Source of the DNA: Microbacterium festucae
GTDB taxonomy: Bacteria > Actinomycetota > Actinomycetes > Actinomycetales > Microbacteriaceae
Assembly (NCBI RefSeq): GCF_025421715.1
Contig: NZ_JAOEFC010000005.1
Location: 101,967 to 165,966 of the forward strand
Direction of reading: 5' to 3'
Length of the DNA stretch: 64,000 nt
Shown: piece after piece, positions 19,570-28,373 of the stretch
Layout: every line of letters starts with the position of its first letter
Numbering within the stretch: the stretch's first letter is position 1
The notes under the pieces: generated by a model
Database searches by the model: none
The model's input: the letters and a program-made list of their open reading frames with translations, nothing else
What the model was told of the DNA's origin: nothing
Made by a program: the position numbers and the translations under genes

Positions 19570-20613
19570 TCAGGCCAGGGGCGCCGAGCCGAGCACGTTG
19601 ACGGCCCGGATGAGCTGGAACAGGTCGCCCACGCGGCGCTGGTCGAACCGCATCACCAGTCGCGGCAGCCCGAGCCGGTCGCCGGACTCCTGCTCGACGC
19701 GCAGTGGGGGCGACTTCTCGATGCGTCCGCCCGTGAGCAGGTCGCCGAACCGGTCGTTGAGGGCGGCCACCTCGTCGTCGGTGGGTTCGGCGCGCAGCCG
19801 CAGCACGAGACGCCCGCCCGCCCACCGCAGCGAGTCGTAGTTGCGCCAGAAGCCGGTGATCGCATCGGCGGCACCGGTCACCGAGTCGGTGATGACCACC
19901 CGGTCGAGGTCGTCGGGCGAGATCACCCCCGACGGGATGAGGTGCTCGTCGGCGAAGCGGCGCAGCCCCTCCCAGAAGCCGCTCCCCGGCGCATCCAGCA
20001 GCACGATCGGCGTGGGCTCGGCCTTGCCGGTCTGCTGCAGGGTGAGCAGCTCGAACATCTCGTCGAGTGTGCCGAAACCGCCGGGGACGCACACGAACCC
20101 GCTCGATTCCTTCACGAGCATGAGCTTGCGGGTGAAGAAGTACTTCATCGCGACCACGCGCTCGGCCTCGGCGATGACGGCGTTGGGCTTCTCCTCGAAC
20201 GGCAGCCGGATCGACACGCCGAGCGAGTGGTCGGGGCCGGCTCCCTCGGCCGCGGCCTGCATGATGCCGGGGCCGGCACCGGTGACCACCATCCACCCGC
20301 GAGCGGCCAGCGCGGCGGCGACGTCGGCCGCAGCGCGGTAGAGCACGTCGTCGGGGCGCGTGCGCGCCGATCCGAAGATCGTGACCTTCGGCACGCCGCG
20401 GTACGGGGCGAACAGGCGGAACGCGGCCCGCATCTCGGTGAGGGCCGCCGACGTGATCTTCAGGTCGAGGCGGTCGGTGTCGTCGAGGCCGAGACCCACC
20501 CCGGTGGCGAGGATGCGCGCGACCAGGTCGGCGCTCTCGTCGATCCCGGCCTCGGCGATGACGCCGCGGATGTGCTCGGTGACCTCGGCGGGGATGGCGC
20601 TGGGGTCGGTCAT
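19570..20613 (-). CDS. LOG-family protein (TIGR00730-like Rossmann fold)
   Basis: 347 residues. It has the lysine decarboxylase-like/LOG signature: GAGPGIMQAA for nucleotide binding and PGGFGTLDEMFE for catalysis. Related enzymes are cytokinin-activating phosphoribohydrolases or nucleotide 5'-monophosphate nucleosidases. This is the larger form, with an ~80-residue N-terminal extension and a C-terminal extension, so the substrate is open. I chose ATG 20613; the frame extends further but into the upstream gene. A CACGCT box lies 6 nt before the ATG, suggesting a leaderless start. Confidence 0.82.
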   Translation of the reverse strand: MTDPSAIPAEVTEHIRGVIAEAGIDESADLVARILATGVGLGLDDTDRLDLKITSAALTEMRAAFRLFAPYRGVPKVTIFGSARTRPDDVLYRAAADVAAALAARGWMVVTGAGPGIMQAAAEGAGPDHSLGVSIRLPFEEKPNAVIAEAERVVAMKYFFTRKLMLVKESSGFVCVPGGFGTLDEMFELLTLQQTGKAEPTPIVLLDAPGSGFWEGLRRFADEHLIPSGVISPDDLDRVVITDSVTGAADAITGFWRNYDSLRWAGGRLVLRLRAEPTDDEVAALNDRFGDLLTGGRIEKSPPLRVEQESGDRLGLPRLVMRFDQRRVGDLFQLIRAVNVLGSAPLA

Positions 20614-20748
20614 GACTCCAGCGTGGCACGGAAGCCGCCCCCGCGGCGGCGCCCTTCGCGGCAGGGCGCCGCGCCGCCGCGCCATGACCGGCTGCGACGG
20701 GGTGTCAACCCCCTCGGCATCCGGGGTCGGCGGTGGCAGGTTCGAGGC

Positions 20749-21258
20749 ATGAGCGACACCAACGAAGTGACCGGACCCGAGGCGATCGCCCGGGTCAAGG
20801 AGCTCGTGGAGGACATCGACTTCACGATGCTGACCACGCACGACGATGACGGCAACCTCGTGAGCCGGCCCATGTCGACGCGCGAGATGGACGAGGCCGG
20901 CGACATCTGGTTCTTCACCTCCGACGACACCCGCAAGGTCGACGAGGTCGAGGCCGACCACGACGTGGGGCTGTCGTACCTGGATGCCAAGGGGATGCGG
21001 TTCGTGTCGGTCGCCGGCACCGCCCGTGTCGTGCACGACCGCGCCAAGATGGAGCAGCTCTACACGTCGTCACTGGACATCTGGTTCGAGGACGGGCTGG
21101 ACACCCCCGGCATCGCCCTGCTGAAGGTGACCCCGGTCGAGACCGAGTTCTGGGAGCCCGCGCACGGCAAGATCGTCATGGCCGCCGGCATGCTGAAGGC
21201 GCTCGTGACGCGCGACACTCCCGACGACACCATGCGGCACGGCCGCGTGAGCCGCTGA
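20749..21258 (+). CDS. Pyridoxamine 5'-phosphate oxidase-family protein (general stress type)
   Basis: 169 residues with the split-barrel flavin/F420-binding fold of general stress protein 26-like proteins: DFTMLTTHDDDGNLVSRPM at the start and DIWFFTSDDTRKVDE next. A C-terminal EFWEPAHGK is typical of this group. The substrate is unknown; members reduce or bind flavins, haem or F420. It is divergent from the LOG gene and convergent with proS, with only 12 bp between the stops. Confidence 0.85.
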   Translation: MSDTNEVTGPEAIARVKELVEDIDFTMLTTHDDDGNLVSRPMSTREMDEAGDIWFFTSDDTRKVDEVEADHDVGLSYLDAKGMRFVSVAGTARVVHDRAKMEQLYTSSLDIWFEDGLDTPGIALLKVTPVETEFWEPAHGKIVMAAGMLKALVTRDTPDDTMRHGRVSR

Positions 21259-21270
21259 GCGAAGTCCGGG

Positions 21271-23028
21271 TCAGCGCGCGCCGAGCCGGGCGACCGCCTC
21301 GGCGACCGTGACGACCTCGCGGTCGCCGGTGCGGCGGTCCCACAGCTCGACCTGACCGTCGGCGGCGCCGCGGCCGGCGATGACCAGCTGCGGCACGCCG
21401 ACGAGCTCGGCGTCGCCGAACTTCACGCCGGGCGACACCTTCGGGCGGTCGTCGTAGACGACGTCGAGCCCGGCGGCCTCAAGCTGCGCGCTCAGCTGCT
21501 CGGCGACCTCGTAGGCGACCGGGTCTTTGCCGGTGGCCACCACGTGCACGTCGAACGGGGCCACCGCTGCGGGCCAGATGAGGCCGCGGGCGTCGTTGTT
21601 GAGCTCGGCGATCACCGCGAGGATGCGCGTGACGCCGATGCCGTACGAGCCCATCGTCACGGTGACGAGCTTGCCGTTCTCGTCGAGCACCTTCAGCCCC
21701 AGCGCCTCGGCGTACTTGCGGCCGAGCTGGAAGACGTGGCCGATCTCCATGCCGCGCGCCAGGGTGACCGGGCCGGAGCCGTCGGGTGCGGGGTCGCCCT
21801 CGCGCACGCCGGCGACCTCGACGAAGCCGTCGGCGTCGAAGTCACGGCCCGCGACGAGCGAGTGCACGTGCTTCTGGTCGATGTTGGCGCCGGTGATCCA
21901 CGACGTGCCCTCCGCCACACGCGGGTCGAGCAGGTAGCGGATGCCGGTGGCCGACTCCTCGCCGAGCACGGCGCCCTCGGGCGACCAGGGGCCGATGTAG
22001 CCCTTGACCAGCAGCGGGTGACGCTCGAAGTCCTCGGGGGTGGCGGCCTCCACGGCCGCGGGGGCGAAAGCGACCTCGGCGCGCTTGTCGTCGACCTCGC
22101 GGTCGCCGGGGACGCCGACGATGACGAGCTCGCGGGTGCCGTCGAGGTGGGTGAGGGCCAGCACCACGTTCTTGAGGGTGTCCGCCGCGGTGAACTCCCC
22201 GTCCAGCACCGCGTTGGCGTGCGCGACGAGGGTGTCGATGGTGGGCGTGTTCGGCGAGTCGAATACGACGGGGCGCGCGTCGGGATCGAAGGCCACCGGC
22301 GCGGGGATCTCGGTCGTGTACGCCTCGACGTTGGCGGCGTATCCGCCGGCGGAGCGGACGAACGTGTCCTCGCCGACCGCGGTGGGGTGCAGGAACTCCT
22401 CGGAGCGCGAGCCGCCCATCGCACCGGCGTCGGCCTGCACGATCACGTACTCCAGGCCCAGGCGCTGGAAGATGCGCTCGTAGGCGTCGCGCTGAGCCAT
22501 GTAGCTCGCGTCCAGCCCGGCATCCGACGCGTCGAACGAGTACGCGTCCTTCATGGTGAACTCGCGCCCGCGCAGAAGACCCGCCCGGGGGCGCGCCTCG
22601 TCGCGGTACTTGTCCTGGATCTGGAAGAGCGTCAGCGGCAGGTCCTTGTACGACGAGTACAGGTCCTTCACCAGCAGCGTGAAGGCCTCTTCGTGCGTGG
22701 GGGCGAGCAGGTAGTCGGCGCCCTTGCGGTCCTGCAGCCGGAAGATGCCGTCGCCGTACTCCTCCCAGCGGCCGGTGGCCTCATAGGGCTCGCGCGGCAT
22801 GAGGGCCGGGAAGTGCACCTCCTGGGCGCCGGCGGCGGCCATCTCTTCGCGGATCACCGTCTCGAGCCGCGCCTTGACCCGCAGGCCCAGCGGCAGCCAC
22901 GCGAAGATGCCCGGCGCCTGGCGGCGGATGTAGCCGGCGCGCACGAGCAGCCGGTGACTGGTGACCTCGGCATCAGCCGGGTCTTCGCGGAGCGTGCGCA
23001 GGAACAGGTGCGTGAGACGGGTGACCAC
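21271..23028 (-). CDS. proS: Prolyl-tRNA synthetase
   Basis: 585 residues, the bacterial type. Class II aminoacyl-tRNA synthetase motifs lie around [34 protein letters not shown] (shortened) and GIGVTRILA. The editing (INS/YbaK-like) insertion lies roughly at residues 220-390, and an anticodon-binding domain ends the protein. I chose GTG 23028, giving [16 protein letters not shown]; the longer frame to 23289 has no homology and no ribosome site. A TAGGCT box lies 8 nt upstream, so the message may be leaderless. Confidence 0.96.
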   Translation of the reverse strand: MVTRLTHLFLRTLREDPADAEVTSHRLLVRAGYIRRQAPGIFAWLPLGLRVKARLETVIREEMAAAGAQEVHFPALMPREPYEATGRWEEYGDGIFRLQDRKGADYLLAPTHEEAFTLLVKDLYSSYKDLPLTLFQIQDKYRDEARPRAGLLRGREFTMKDAYSFDASDAGLDASYMAQRDAYERIFQRLGLEYVIVQADAGAMGGSRSEEFLHPTAVGEDTFVRSAGGYAANVEAYTTEIPAPVAFDPDARPVVFDSPNTPTIDTLVAHANAVLDGEFTAADTLKNVVLALTHLDGTRELVIVGVPGDREVDDKRAEVAFAPAAVEAATPEDFERHPLLVKGYIGPWSPEGAVLGEESATGIRYLLDPRVAEGTSWITGANIDQKHVHSLVAGRDFDADGFVEVAGVREGDPAPDGSGPVTLARGMEIGHVFQLGRKYAEALGLKVLDENGKLVTVTMGSYGIGVTRILAVIAELNNDARGLIWPAAVAPFDVHVVATGKDPVAYEVAEQLSAQLEAAGLDVVYDDRPKVSPGVKFGDAELVGVPQLVIAGRGAADGQVELWDRRTGDREVVTVAEAVARLGAR

Positions 23029-23096
23029 GAAGGTCAAGCCTAGTTGCTCGCCGCGCCGGGGTTGCGGGTGGGGGTGGTCGCGTGCGCGGGGGGGGG

Positions 23097-24098
23097 TCAG
23101 CCGAGGTATGCCGAGGCGGCATCGACGACTGCGCCGTCGGGCAGACGCGCGCCGCTCACCCACAGCAGGTTCGTGCCGCCCGACACGAGCACGCTTTGGC
23201 GCCCGCCCGCCATCTCGGTCACCCGGGCCGGGTGACCCGCCACCGTCGTCTGCGTCGAGCCGGCGAGAGCCTCCGACTCGCGATCCCATGCCCAGTGCGC
23301 GTCGGGGAACACGACCAGTCCGAACTCACGGAAGTCGTCGAGCTCCGACCAGTCGCACCGGCCGCTCGTGCCGAGTGCATCCGCGAGTCGTCGCGCGAGC
23401 GGTCCGGGTCCCTCTTCGATGCGACTTTCGTAGATCTCGGCCGAATCCAGGAGCGTGCCGACGTCCAGTCGCGCGGCGATCCCCTCGCAGTCGAGAGGGA
23501 GCGCGGCCGTGGTCGCCGAGCTGTCGACACCGGCGGACTCCGCACCGTCGAATCTCACGACCAGGGCGTCCCTGAGCGCGAGCAGTCGCGCCGGCACCGC
23601 TGTCGGCGTGTCCGCCGAGACATAGCCGATGGAGCTCATCACCAGAATCCACGCCTCACCCGCGCTCCCCGCTGCGGTGCATTCCACATCGTCGTAGACC
23701 TGTGCGCAGACCGGATCGCGGTAGGACTCGGCGATAGCCGCCGCCTCCTCCTCCGGAAGCACGAACACCCTCGCCCACGACTCCGGTGCCGTGAGGGTGC
23801 ACTCCACGCCGCCGACCGTCTCGAAGCCGACGTGCCACAGCTCGCTCGGCGGGGTGATGTCGAACGCGCCGATCGCCGCGGTGAGGCTCTCATCCCCGAG
23901 GAGGGCCTCGCAGCCGCCGGGGAGCACGGCTTCAGGCACAAGCCGCGCAGCCGGGGTGGGGGCAGTCTGGGTGGCAGGGGCGTGACCGGACTGCGACGGT
24001 GACGGCGCCGCGGCCGGAACGACCTGACATCCGGCGGTGCCGATGACCACTGCCACGGCTACGAGAACGGCGGACATCACGCCCCGGGAAGACGACAT
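23097..24098 (-). CDS. Putative lipoprotein with duplicated Cys-containing halves
   Basis: 333 residues from ATG 24098. A signal peptide ends in the lipobox GTAGC, so it should be lipidated and surface-exposed, followed by a Pro/Ser/Ala-rich linker. Two halves each show a pattern of a Cys, a short helix and a second Cys: [12 protein letters not shown]...VECTL, then [12 protein letters not shown]...GRCDW. The same layout occurs in the lipoprotein at 28374-29426. No enzyme motif is recognised. ATG 24107 would overlap the TACGAT -10 box, so the second ATG, 7 nt after the box, is preferred. Confidence 0.75.
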   Translation of the reverse strand: MSSSRGVMSAVLVAVAVVIGTAGCQVVPAAAPSPSQSGHAPATQTAPTPAARLVPEAVLPGGCEALLGDESLTAAIGAFDITPPSELWHVGFETVGGVECTLTAPESWARVFVLPEEEAAAIAESYRDPVCAQVYDDVECTAAGSAGEAWILVMSSIGYVSADTPTAVPARLLALRDALVVRFDGAESAGVDSSATTAALPLDCEGIAARLDVGTLLDSAEIYESRIEEGPGPLARRLADALGTSGRCDWSELDDFREFGLVVFPDAHWAWDRESEALAGSTQTTVAGHPARVTEMAGGRQSVLVSGGTNLLWVSGARLPDGAVVDAASAYLG

Positions 24099-24150
24099 GA
24101 GACACATCGTAGAGTTGCTCCCTCGGCGGCCTTGACGCCCGGGTCGCGCC

Positions 24151-24156
24151 TACACT
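24151..24156 (+). promoter_or_regulatory. Leaderless -10 box of the RNB ribonuclease gene
   Basis: TACACT, then 6 nt, then the GTG start. Confidence 0.6.
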
Positions 24157-24162
24157 GGCGCC

Positions 24163-25587
24163 GTGCCCGCACGCCGACCCCGCATCGCCGCGACCGAGAT
24201 CGCCGGCGAGCTCGCCGCCTCGCTGCAGGCGTTGCGCGACGACCTCGATGTGCCGGGGGCCTTCCCCGCCGATGTGCTCACCGAGGCAGACGCCGCGGCG
24301 GCGGGCGTGTCGGGCGAGGGGCTGCCCGACCTGCGCGACATCGAGTTCCTCACCATCGACCCGGCCGGTTCGACCGACCTCGACCAGGCCGTGCACCTGG
24401 AACGCACGGCATCCGGCGGCATTCTGCACTACGCGATCGCCGACGTCCCCGCCTTCGTCGCGCCGGGCGGTGCGCTCGACGCCGAGACCCGCCGCCGCGG
24501 GCAGACCCTCTACGCTCCCGACGGTCGCGTGCCGCTGCACCCCGAGGTGCTGAGCGAGGGAGCCGCGTCGCTGCTGCCCGGCGTGGACCGACGCGCGTTC
24601 GTCTGGCGTTTCGAGCTGGACGACGGCGCCCGGATCGTGCAGACGAGCCTCGTGCGCGCGGTCGTGCGCTCGCGGACGCAATGGTCCTACATCGACGCGC
24701 AACGCGCTATCGACGAGGGCTCGGCCCCGCCCACCCTCGCCGCACTCCCCTGGTTCGGTGCACAGCGCGCCGAGCGCGAGCGCGAGCGCGGGGGCGCGAG
24801 CCTCAACGTCGCCGAGACCGAGATCGTCGCCGACGCCGGCGGCTACCGACTCGTGCGCGAGATCGGGGTGCCGCTCGAGGATGCGAACGCGCAGGTGTCG
24901 CTGCTGACCGGCATGGAAGCGGCGCGGATCATGCTCGCCGGTCGCGTCGGCATCCTGCGCACGATGCCCCCGGCATCGGAGGACGACGTGGCCGAGTTCC
25001 GCGCGCAGACCATCACGCTCGGGCTGCCGTGGCGCACCGGCATCCCCTACGGCGAATACCTGCGCGGTCTGGATCACTCGCCCGCCGCCCAGGCGGTGCG
25101 CGAGCACGCGGCGGGACTCTTCCGCGGGGCGACGTATGCGCCCTTCGACGGCGAGGTTCCGGGCGACACCGTGCAGGCGGCCATCGGCGCGCCGTACGCG
25201 CACACGACCGCGCCGCTGCGACGCCTCGTCGACCGGTGGGTGCTCGTCATCTGCGAGGCCCTGGTCAACGGCCGCGAGGTTCCGGCGTGGGCGCGGGAGT
25301 CGCTGGGCGAGCTGCCGCGCATCATGGCGCGCTCCTCGCAGGTCGCCGGGCGACTCGACGCCGGCGCGCTCGACCGCGTCGAGGCGGCCGTGCTCACCGG
25401 ACGCGAGGGCGAGAGCTTCGCCGGGGTCGCTCTGGCGTCACGCGGCGACGGGGCGTTGGTGCAGCTCGACGATCCGCCGGTGGAGACGACCGTCGCCGCG
25501 CTGACAGCCGCGCCCGGCACCGCCGTGACCGTGCGGCTGGTCGCGACCTCGATCGCCGACGGCACCGTGACCTTCGCGCCCGCCTGA
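24163..25587 (+). CDS. Compact RNB-domain exoribonuclease (RNase II/R family)
   Basis: 474 residues. The RNB catalytic motif TIDPAGSTDLDQA (Asp66, Asp72, Asp74) coordinates the metal ions for 3'-5' RNA degradation. YAHTTAPLRRLVDRW, near 345, is the second family signature. The RNB core begins around residue 55, so the two cold-shock domains of classic RNase II/R are missing. After it only a short ~70-residue S1-like tail remains. This short form is common in actinobacteria, and its substrate is not established. The GTG start is leaderless by position, and pcp follows after 19 nt. Confidence 0.87.
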   Translation: MPARRPRIAATEIAGELAASLQALRDDLDVPGAFPADVLTEADAAAAGVSGEGLPDLRDIEFLTIDPAGSTDLDQAVHLERTASGGILHYAIADVPAFVAPGGALDAETRRRGQTLYAPDGRVPLHPEVLSEGAASLLPGVDRRAFVWRFELDDGARIVQTSLVRAVVRSRTQWSYIDAQRAIDEGSAPPTLAALPWFGAQRAERERERGGASLNVAETEIVADAGGYRLVREIGVPLEDANAQVSLLTGMEAARIMLAGRVGILRTMPPASEDDVAEFRAQTITLGLPWRTGIPYGEYLRGLDHSPAAQAVREHAAGLFRGATYAPFDGEVPGDTVQAAIGAPYAHTTAPLRRLVDRWVLVICEALVNGREVPAWARESLGELPRIMARSSQVAGRLDAGALDRVEAAVLTGREGESFAGVALASRGDGALVQLDDPPVETTVAALTAAPGTAVTVRLVATSIADGTVTFAPA

Positions 25588-25594
25588 GCCCGCG

Positions 25595-25600
25595 TAGCGT
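25595..25600 (+). promoter_or_regulatory. Leaderless -10 box of pcp
   Basis: TAGCGT, then 6 nt (GGTGGG), then GTG. It lies just after the preceding stop, so pcp may have its own start in addition to read-through. Confidence 0.5.
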
Positions 25601-25606
25601 GGTGGG

Positions 25607-26239
25607 GTGACCACCGTGCTGCTGACCGGGTTCGAGCCGTTCGCCGGAGACCCCGCCAACCCCTCCGGAGATGCGGTGCGCGCCGTCGCGGCATCCTGGA
25701 GCGGCCCCGAGACGCTCGTCACCGAGGTGCTGCCGGTGACGTTCGCCGGCGCCGCCGACCGGATTCGGGAGCTCATCGCGGCCCACGCCCCCGACGTCGT
25801 CATCGCGACGGGGCTCGCCGGCGGACGCGGGGCCGTCGGGGTCGAGCGCGTGGCGATCAACCTGCAGGATGCCCGCATCCCCGACAACGCGGGCGCACAG
25901 CCGGTCGACGAGCCGTCGGTGCCGGGAGCCCCGGCCGCGATCTTCGCAACGCTGCCCGTCAAGGCGATCGCCGCGGCGGTGCGCGCGGCCGGCATCCCCG
26001 CCGAGGTGTCGCACACGGCCGGCACCTTCGTGTGCAACCACGTGATGTACACCGCCCTCGATGCCGTGCCCGACGGCATCCGTGCGGGGTTCATCCACGT
26101 GCCGTGGGGCACCGGCCAGGGGCCGGGCGGTCAGCCGGAGCTGCCCCTGGCGGACATCGTGCGCGCCCTCGAGATCGCCGTGTCGGTGGCCTCGACCCCG
26201 GGTCCCGATCTCGCACGCCCCGCCGGCGCCCTGCACTGA
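25607..26239 (+). CDS. pcp: Pyroglutamyl-peptidase I
   Basis: 210 residues, normal for the C15 family. It removes N-terminal pyroglutamate from peptides in the cytosol. The catalytic triad is visible: Glu80 (GVERVAINLQD), Cys143 (TFVCNHVMY) and His164 (GFIHVPW). The N-terminus VLLTGFEPFAGDPANPS is diagnostic. It follows the RNB gene closely on the same strand. The ~420 bp after it is non-coding. Confidence 0.95.
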   Translation: MTTVLLTGFEPFAGDPANPSGDAVRAVAASWSGPETLVTEVLPVTFAGAADRIRELIAAHAPDVVIATGLAGGRGAVGVERVAINLQDARIPDNAGAQPVDEPSVPGAPAAIFATLPVKAIAAAVRAAGIPAEVSHTAGTFVCNHVMYTALDAVPDGIRAGFIHVPWGTGQGPGGQPELPLADIVRALEIAVSVASTPGPDLARPAGALH

Positions 26240-26287
26240 TCCGGCCCGGTCGCCGAACGTGGCGCTCCTGCCGGCCGGGCATCCGCA

Positions 26288-26365
26288 CCATCCGTCGGAC
26301 CCGTCGGCCGCCGAACGGCACATCCGCCGCACCAGCATCGTCCAGCCCCACCGCTCCTACGGATG
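26288..26365 (+). repeat. 78-bp element with terminal inverted repeats, copy 1
   Basis: It starts CCATCCGTCGGACCC and ends CAGCCCCACCGCTCC plus TACGGATG. The ends are near-complementary (CATCCGTCGG against CCTACGGATG). The same ends recur exactly 257 bp further on. The middle is unlike copy 2. It lies in the 424-bp gene-free stretch 26240-26663. Confidence 0.6.
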
Positions 26366-26544
26366 GGCCGGCCCGCGCGTCGCCACGCCTCGGGACAGCC
26401 CCGGCGGCGCGGTCGAGCGCCGGCGGGCGACGGCACCGTCGAGCGGCGGCCAGAGAGGGCACCGTCGGGCAACGGCACCGATGGCCGAGACTCAGCACCC
26501 GCCGCGCATCCCCTCCGGGCCGCCCGTTCTCCGCTCGTACGCGA

Positions 26545-26622
26545 CCATCCGTCGGGCCCACTTCCCTCGAGGCCTCTCACCGACCACACCGGTCTCGTTC
26601 AGCCCCACCGCTCCGACGGATG
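26545..26622 (+). repeat. 78-bp element with terminal inverted repeats, copy 2
   Basis: The ends CATCCGTCGG and CCGACGGATG are perfect 10-bp inverted repeats. The first 15 and last 23 bases match copy 1 with one mismatch each. It ends 25 bp before the GntR operator-like palindrome. Apart from the two copies and the GntR promoter, I see nothing in 26240-26663. Confidence 0.6.
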
Positions 26623-26646
26623 ATCACTTGCTTCCCACGATCACGC

Positions 26647-26658
26647 GCAATATATTGC
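26647..26658 (+). promoter_or_regulatory. AT-rich palindrome and promoter of the GntR-acdS operon
   Basis: GCAATATATTGC is a perfect 12-bp palindrome in otherwise GC-rich DNA. It contains a -10-like TATATT (26651-26656) that ends 7 nt before the GTG of the GntR gene. Position and symmetry suggest an autoregulatory operator; the ligand is unknown. Confidence 0.6.
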
Positions 26659-26663
26659 ATATC

Positions 26664-27332
26664 GTGCCCACACCGACCGAGCGCCTCGCTCCGCGCCCGC
26701 TGTTGCGGGATGACGTGTACGCGCGACTGCGCGACGCGATCGTCGACGGCACCTTCGCCCCCGACGAGCAGTTGCGCGACGGCGACCTGGCTGCCTGGCT
26801 CGGCGTCAGCCGCACCCCGGTGCGCGAGGCACTGCTCGAGCTCTCGCGCGCGGGCCTCGTGCGGGCCGTGCCCGGCCGGTCGACGGTCGTGGCGCCGATC
26901 GAGACGGCGGCCATCCGCGACGCCCAGGCGGTCGTCGCCGCGATGCACGCGCTCGTCGTGCGCACCGCGGTCCCCCGCCTCACCCCCGCCGACCTCGAAC
27001 GCATGCGCGAGGCGAACGCCGACTTCGCTGCCGCTCACGCAGCCGGAGACACCGATGCCGCGCTGCGCGCAGACGCCGCGTTCCACGCCGTCGCCGTCGC
27101 CGCTGCGGGCAACACCGCTGCGGCCGCGGTGATCGCCCAGTACGACCCGGTGCTGCGTCGGGCCGAACGCGTGCGCTTCGGATCGCACGAGGGTGCCGCC
27201 TCGGCCGCCCGCCACGACGAGCTCATCGCCCGCTGCACTGCCGGGGACGCCGATGGTGCCGCGCGCATCGCCGAGCACACCTGGCAGAGCCTCACGATTC
27301 CCGCCACCGAACCCGAAGGATCCCCGTCATGA
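26664..27332 (+). CDS. GntR-family (FadR/FCD-type) transcriptional regulator
   Basis: 222 residues. The winged-helix DNA-binding domain has the classic GntR motif ([16 protein letters not shown], then [21 protein letters not shown] and GLVRAVPGR). The C-terminal all-helical FCD domain ([18 protein letters not shown] and further His-containing helices) would bind a small acid and a metal. Its stop overlaps the acdS start (ATGA), so it very likely regulates ACC deaminase. I chose GTG 26664, directly after a TATATT box; longer frames upstream read through non-coding repeats. Confidence 0.88.
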   Translation: MPTPTERLAPRPLLRDDVYARLRDAIVDGTFAPDEQLRDGDLAAWLGVSRTPVREALLELSRAGLVRAVPGRSTVVAPIETAAIRDAQAVVAAMHALVVRTAVPRLTPADLERMREANADFAAAHAAGDTDAALRADAAFHAVAVAAAGNTAAAAVIAQYDPVLRRAERVRFGSHEGAASAARHDELIARCTAGDADGAARIAEHTWQSLTIPATEPEGSPS

Positions 27333-28348
27333 AGCTGCACGAGTTTCCCCGACACTCACTCACGTTCGGCCCGAGCCCGCTGCAGCAGCTGAAGCGGTTG
27401 ACCCAGCACCTCGGCGGCGCGCAGGTGTGGGCCAAGCGCGAGGACGTCAACAGCGGGTTGGCCTTCGGCGGCAACAAGGTGCGCAAGCTCGAGTACATCG
27501 TTCCCGACGTCCTGGCATCCGGCGCCGACACCCTCGTGTCGATCGGCGGCTACCAGTCCAACCACACCCGGGCCGTCGCCGCGGTCGCCGCCCACCTCGG
27601 GCTGAAGGCGCGCCTGGTGCAGGAGAAGTGGGTGCCGTGGGACGACCCGACCAACGACAAGGTGGGCAACATCCTGCTTTCGCGCATGATGGGCGCCGAC
27701 TCCCGGCTCGACGACGCCGGGTTCGACATCGGCATCCGCGATTCGTGGAAGCAGGCGCTTGAAGAGGTGCAGGCTTCCGGAGGAACCCCCTATGCGATCC
27801 CGGCGGGTGCGAGCGAGCACCGGCTGGGCGGTCTCGGCTTCGCCAACTGGGCGTTCGAGGTGGCTGAGCAGGAGAAGCAGCTCGGTGTGTTCTTCGACAC
27901 GATCGTCGTGTGCACCGTGACCGGGTCGACCCATGCCGGCATGATCGCCGGGTTCGCGGCGCTCGAGGATCTCACCGGCGTCAAGCGCCGCGTGCTGGGC
28001 ATCGACGCGTCGGCGACGCTCGCCAAGACGACCGACCAGGTGGCGCGCATCGCGCGCAGCACCGCGGAGCTCATCGAGCTCGGCCGCGACCTGCGCGACG
28101 ACGAGATCCAGGTGCTCGAGGGCTGGGCGGGCGACCTCTACGGCATCCCCGTCGACTCGACCATGGCCGCGATGGCGCTCGGAGCACAGCTCGAGGCCAT
28201 GATCACCGACCCGGTGTACGAGGGGAAGTCGCTCGCGGGCCTCATCGACCTCGTGAAGTCGGGTGACATCTCGAAGGACTCGACCGTCCTCTACGCGCAC
28301 CTGGGCGGCCAGCCGGCGATCAACGCCTACCACTCGCTCTGGAGCTGA
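27329..28348 (+). CDS. acdS: 1-aminocyclopropane-1-carboxylate deaminase
   Basis: 339 residues, PLP-dependent. It converts the plant ethylene precursor ACC to 2-oxobutyrate and ammonia. The PLP lysine is Lys50 in AFGGNKVRK. Residues that separate true ACC deaminases from D-cysteine desulfhydrases are present: Tyr297 and Glu298 in DPVYEGKS and Leu325 in AHLGG, equivalent to 294, 295 and 322 of the Pseudomonas enzyme. It is translationally coupled to the GntR gene. It suggests a plant-associated lifestyle, although ACC use as nitrogen source is possible. Confidence 0.93.
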   Translation: MKLHEFPRHSLTFGPSPLQQLKRLTQHLGGAQVWAKREDVNSGLAFGGNKVRKLEYIVPDVLASGADTLVSIGGYQSNHTRAVAAVAAHLGLKARLVQEKWVPWDDPTNDKVGNILLSRMMGADSRLDDAGFDIGIRDSWKQALEEVQASGGTPYAIPAGASEHRLGGLGFANWAFEVAEQEKQLGVFFDTIVVCTVTGSTHAGMIAGFAALEDLTGVKRRVLGIDASATLAKTTDQVARIARSTAELIELGRDLRDDEIQVLEGWAGDLYGIPVDSTMAAMALGAQLEAMITDPVYEGKSLAGLIDLVKSGDISKDSTVLYAHLGGQPAINAYHSLWS

Positions 28349-28373
28349 GTCCTCGGAGTGCCGTCACGGGGCC

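Noticed and set aside
26061..26663. N-terminal extension of the GntR regulator
   Set aside because: It would be read from pcp sequence and non-coding repeats; the winged-helix domain begins right after GTG 26664.
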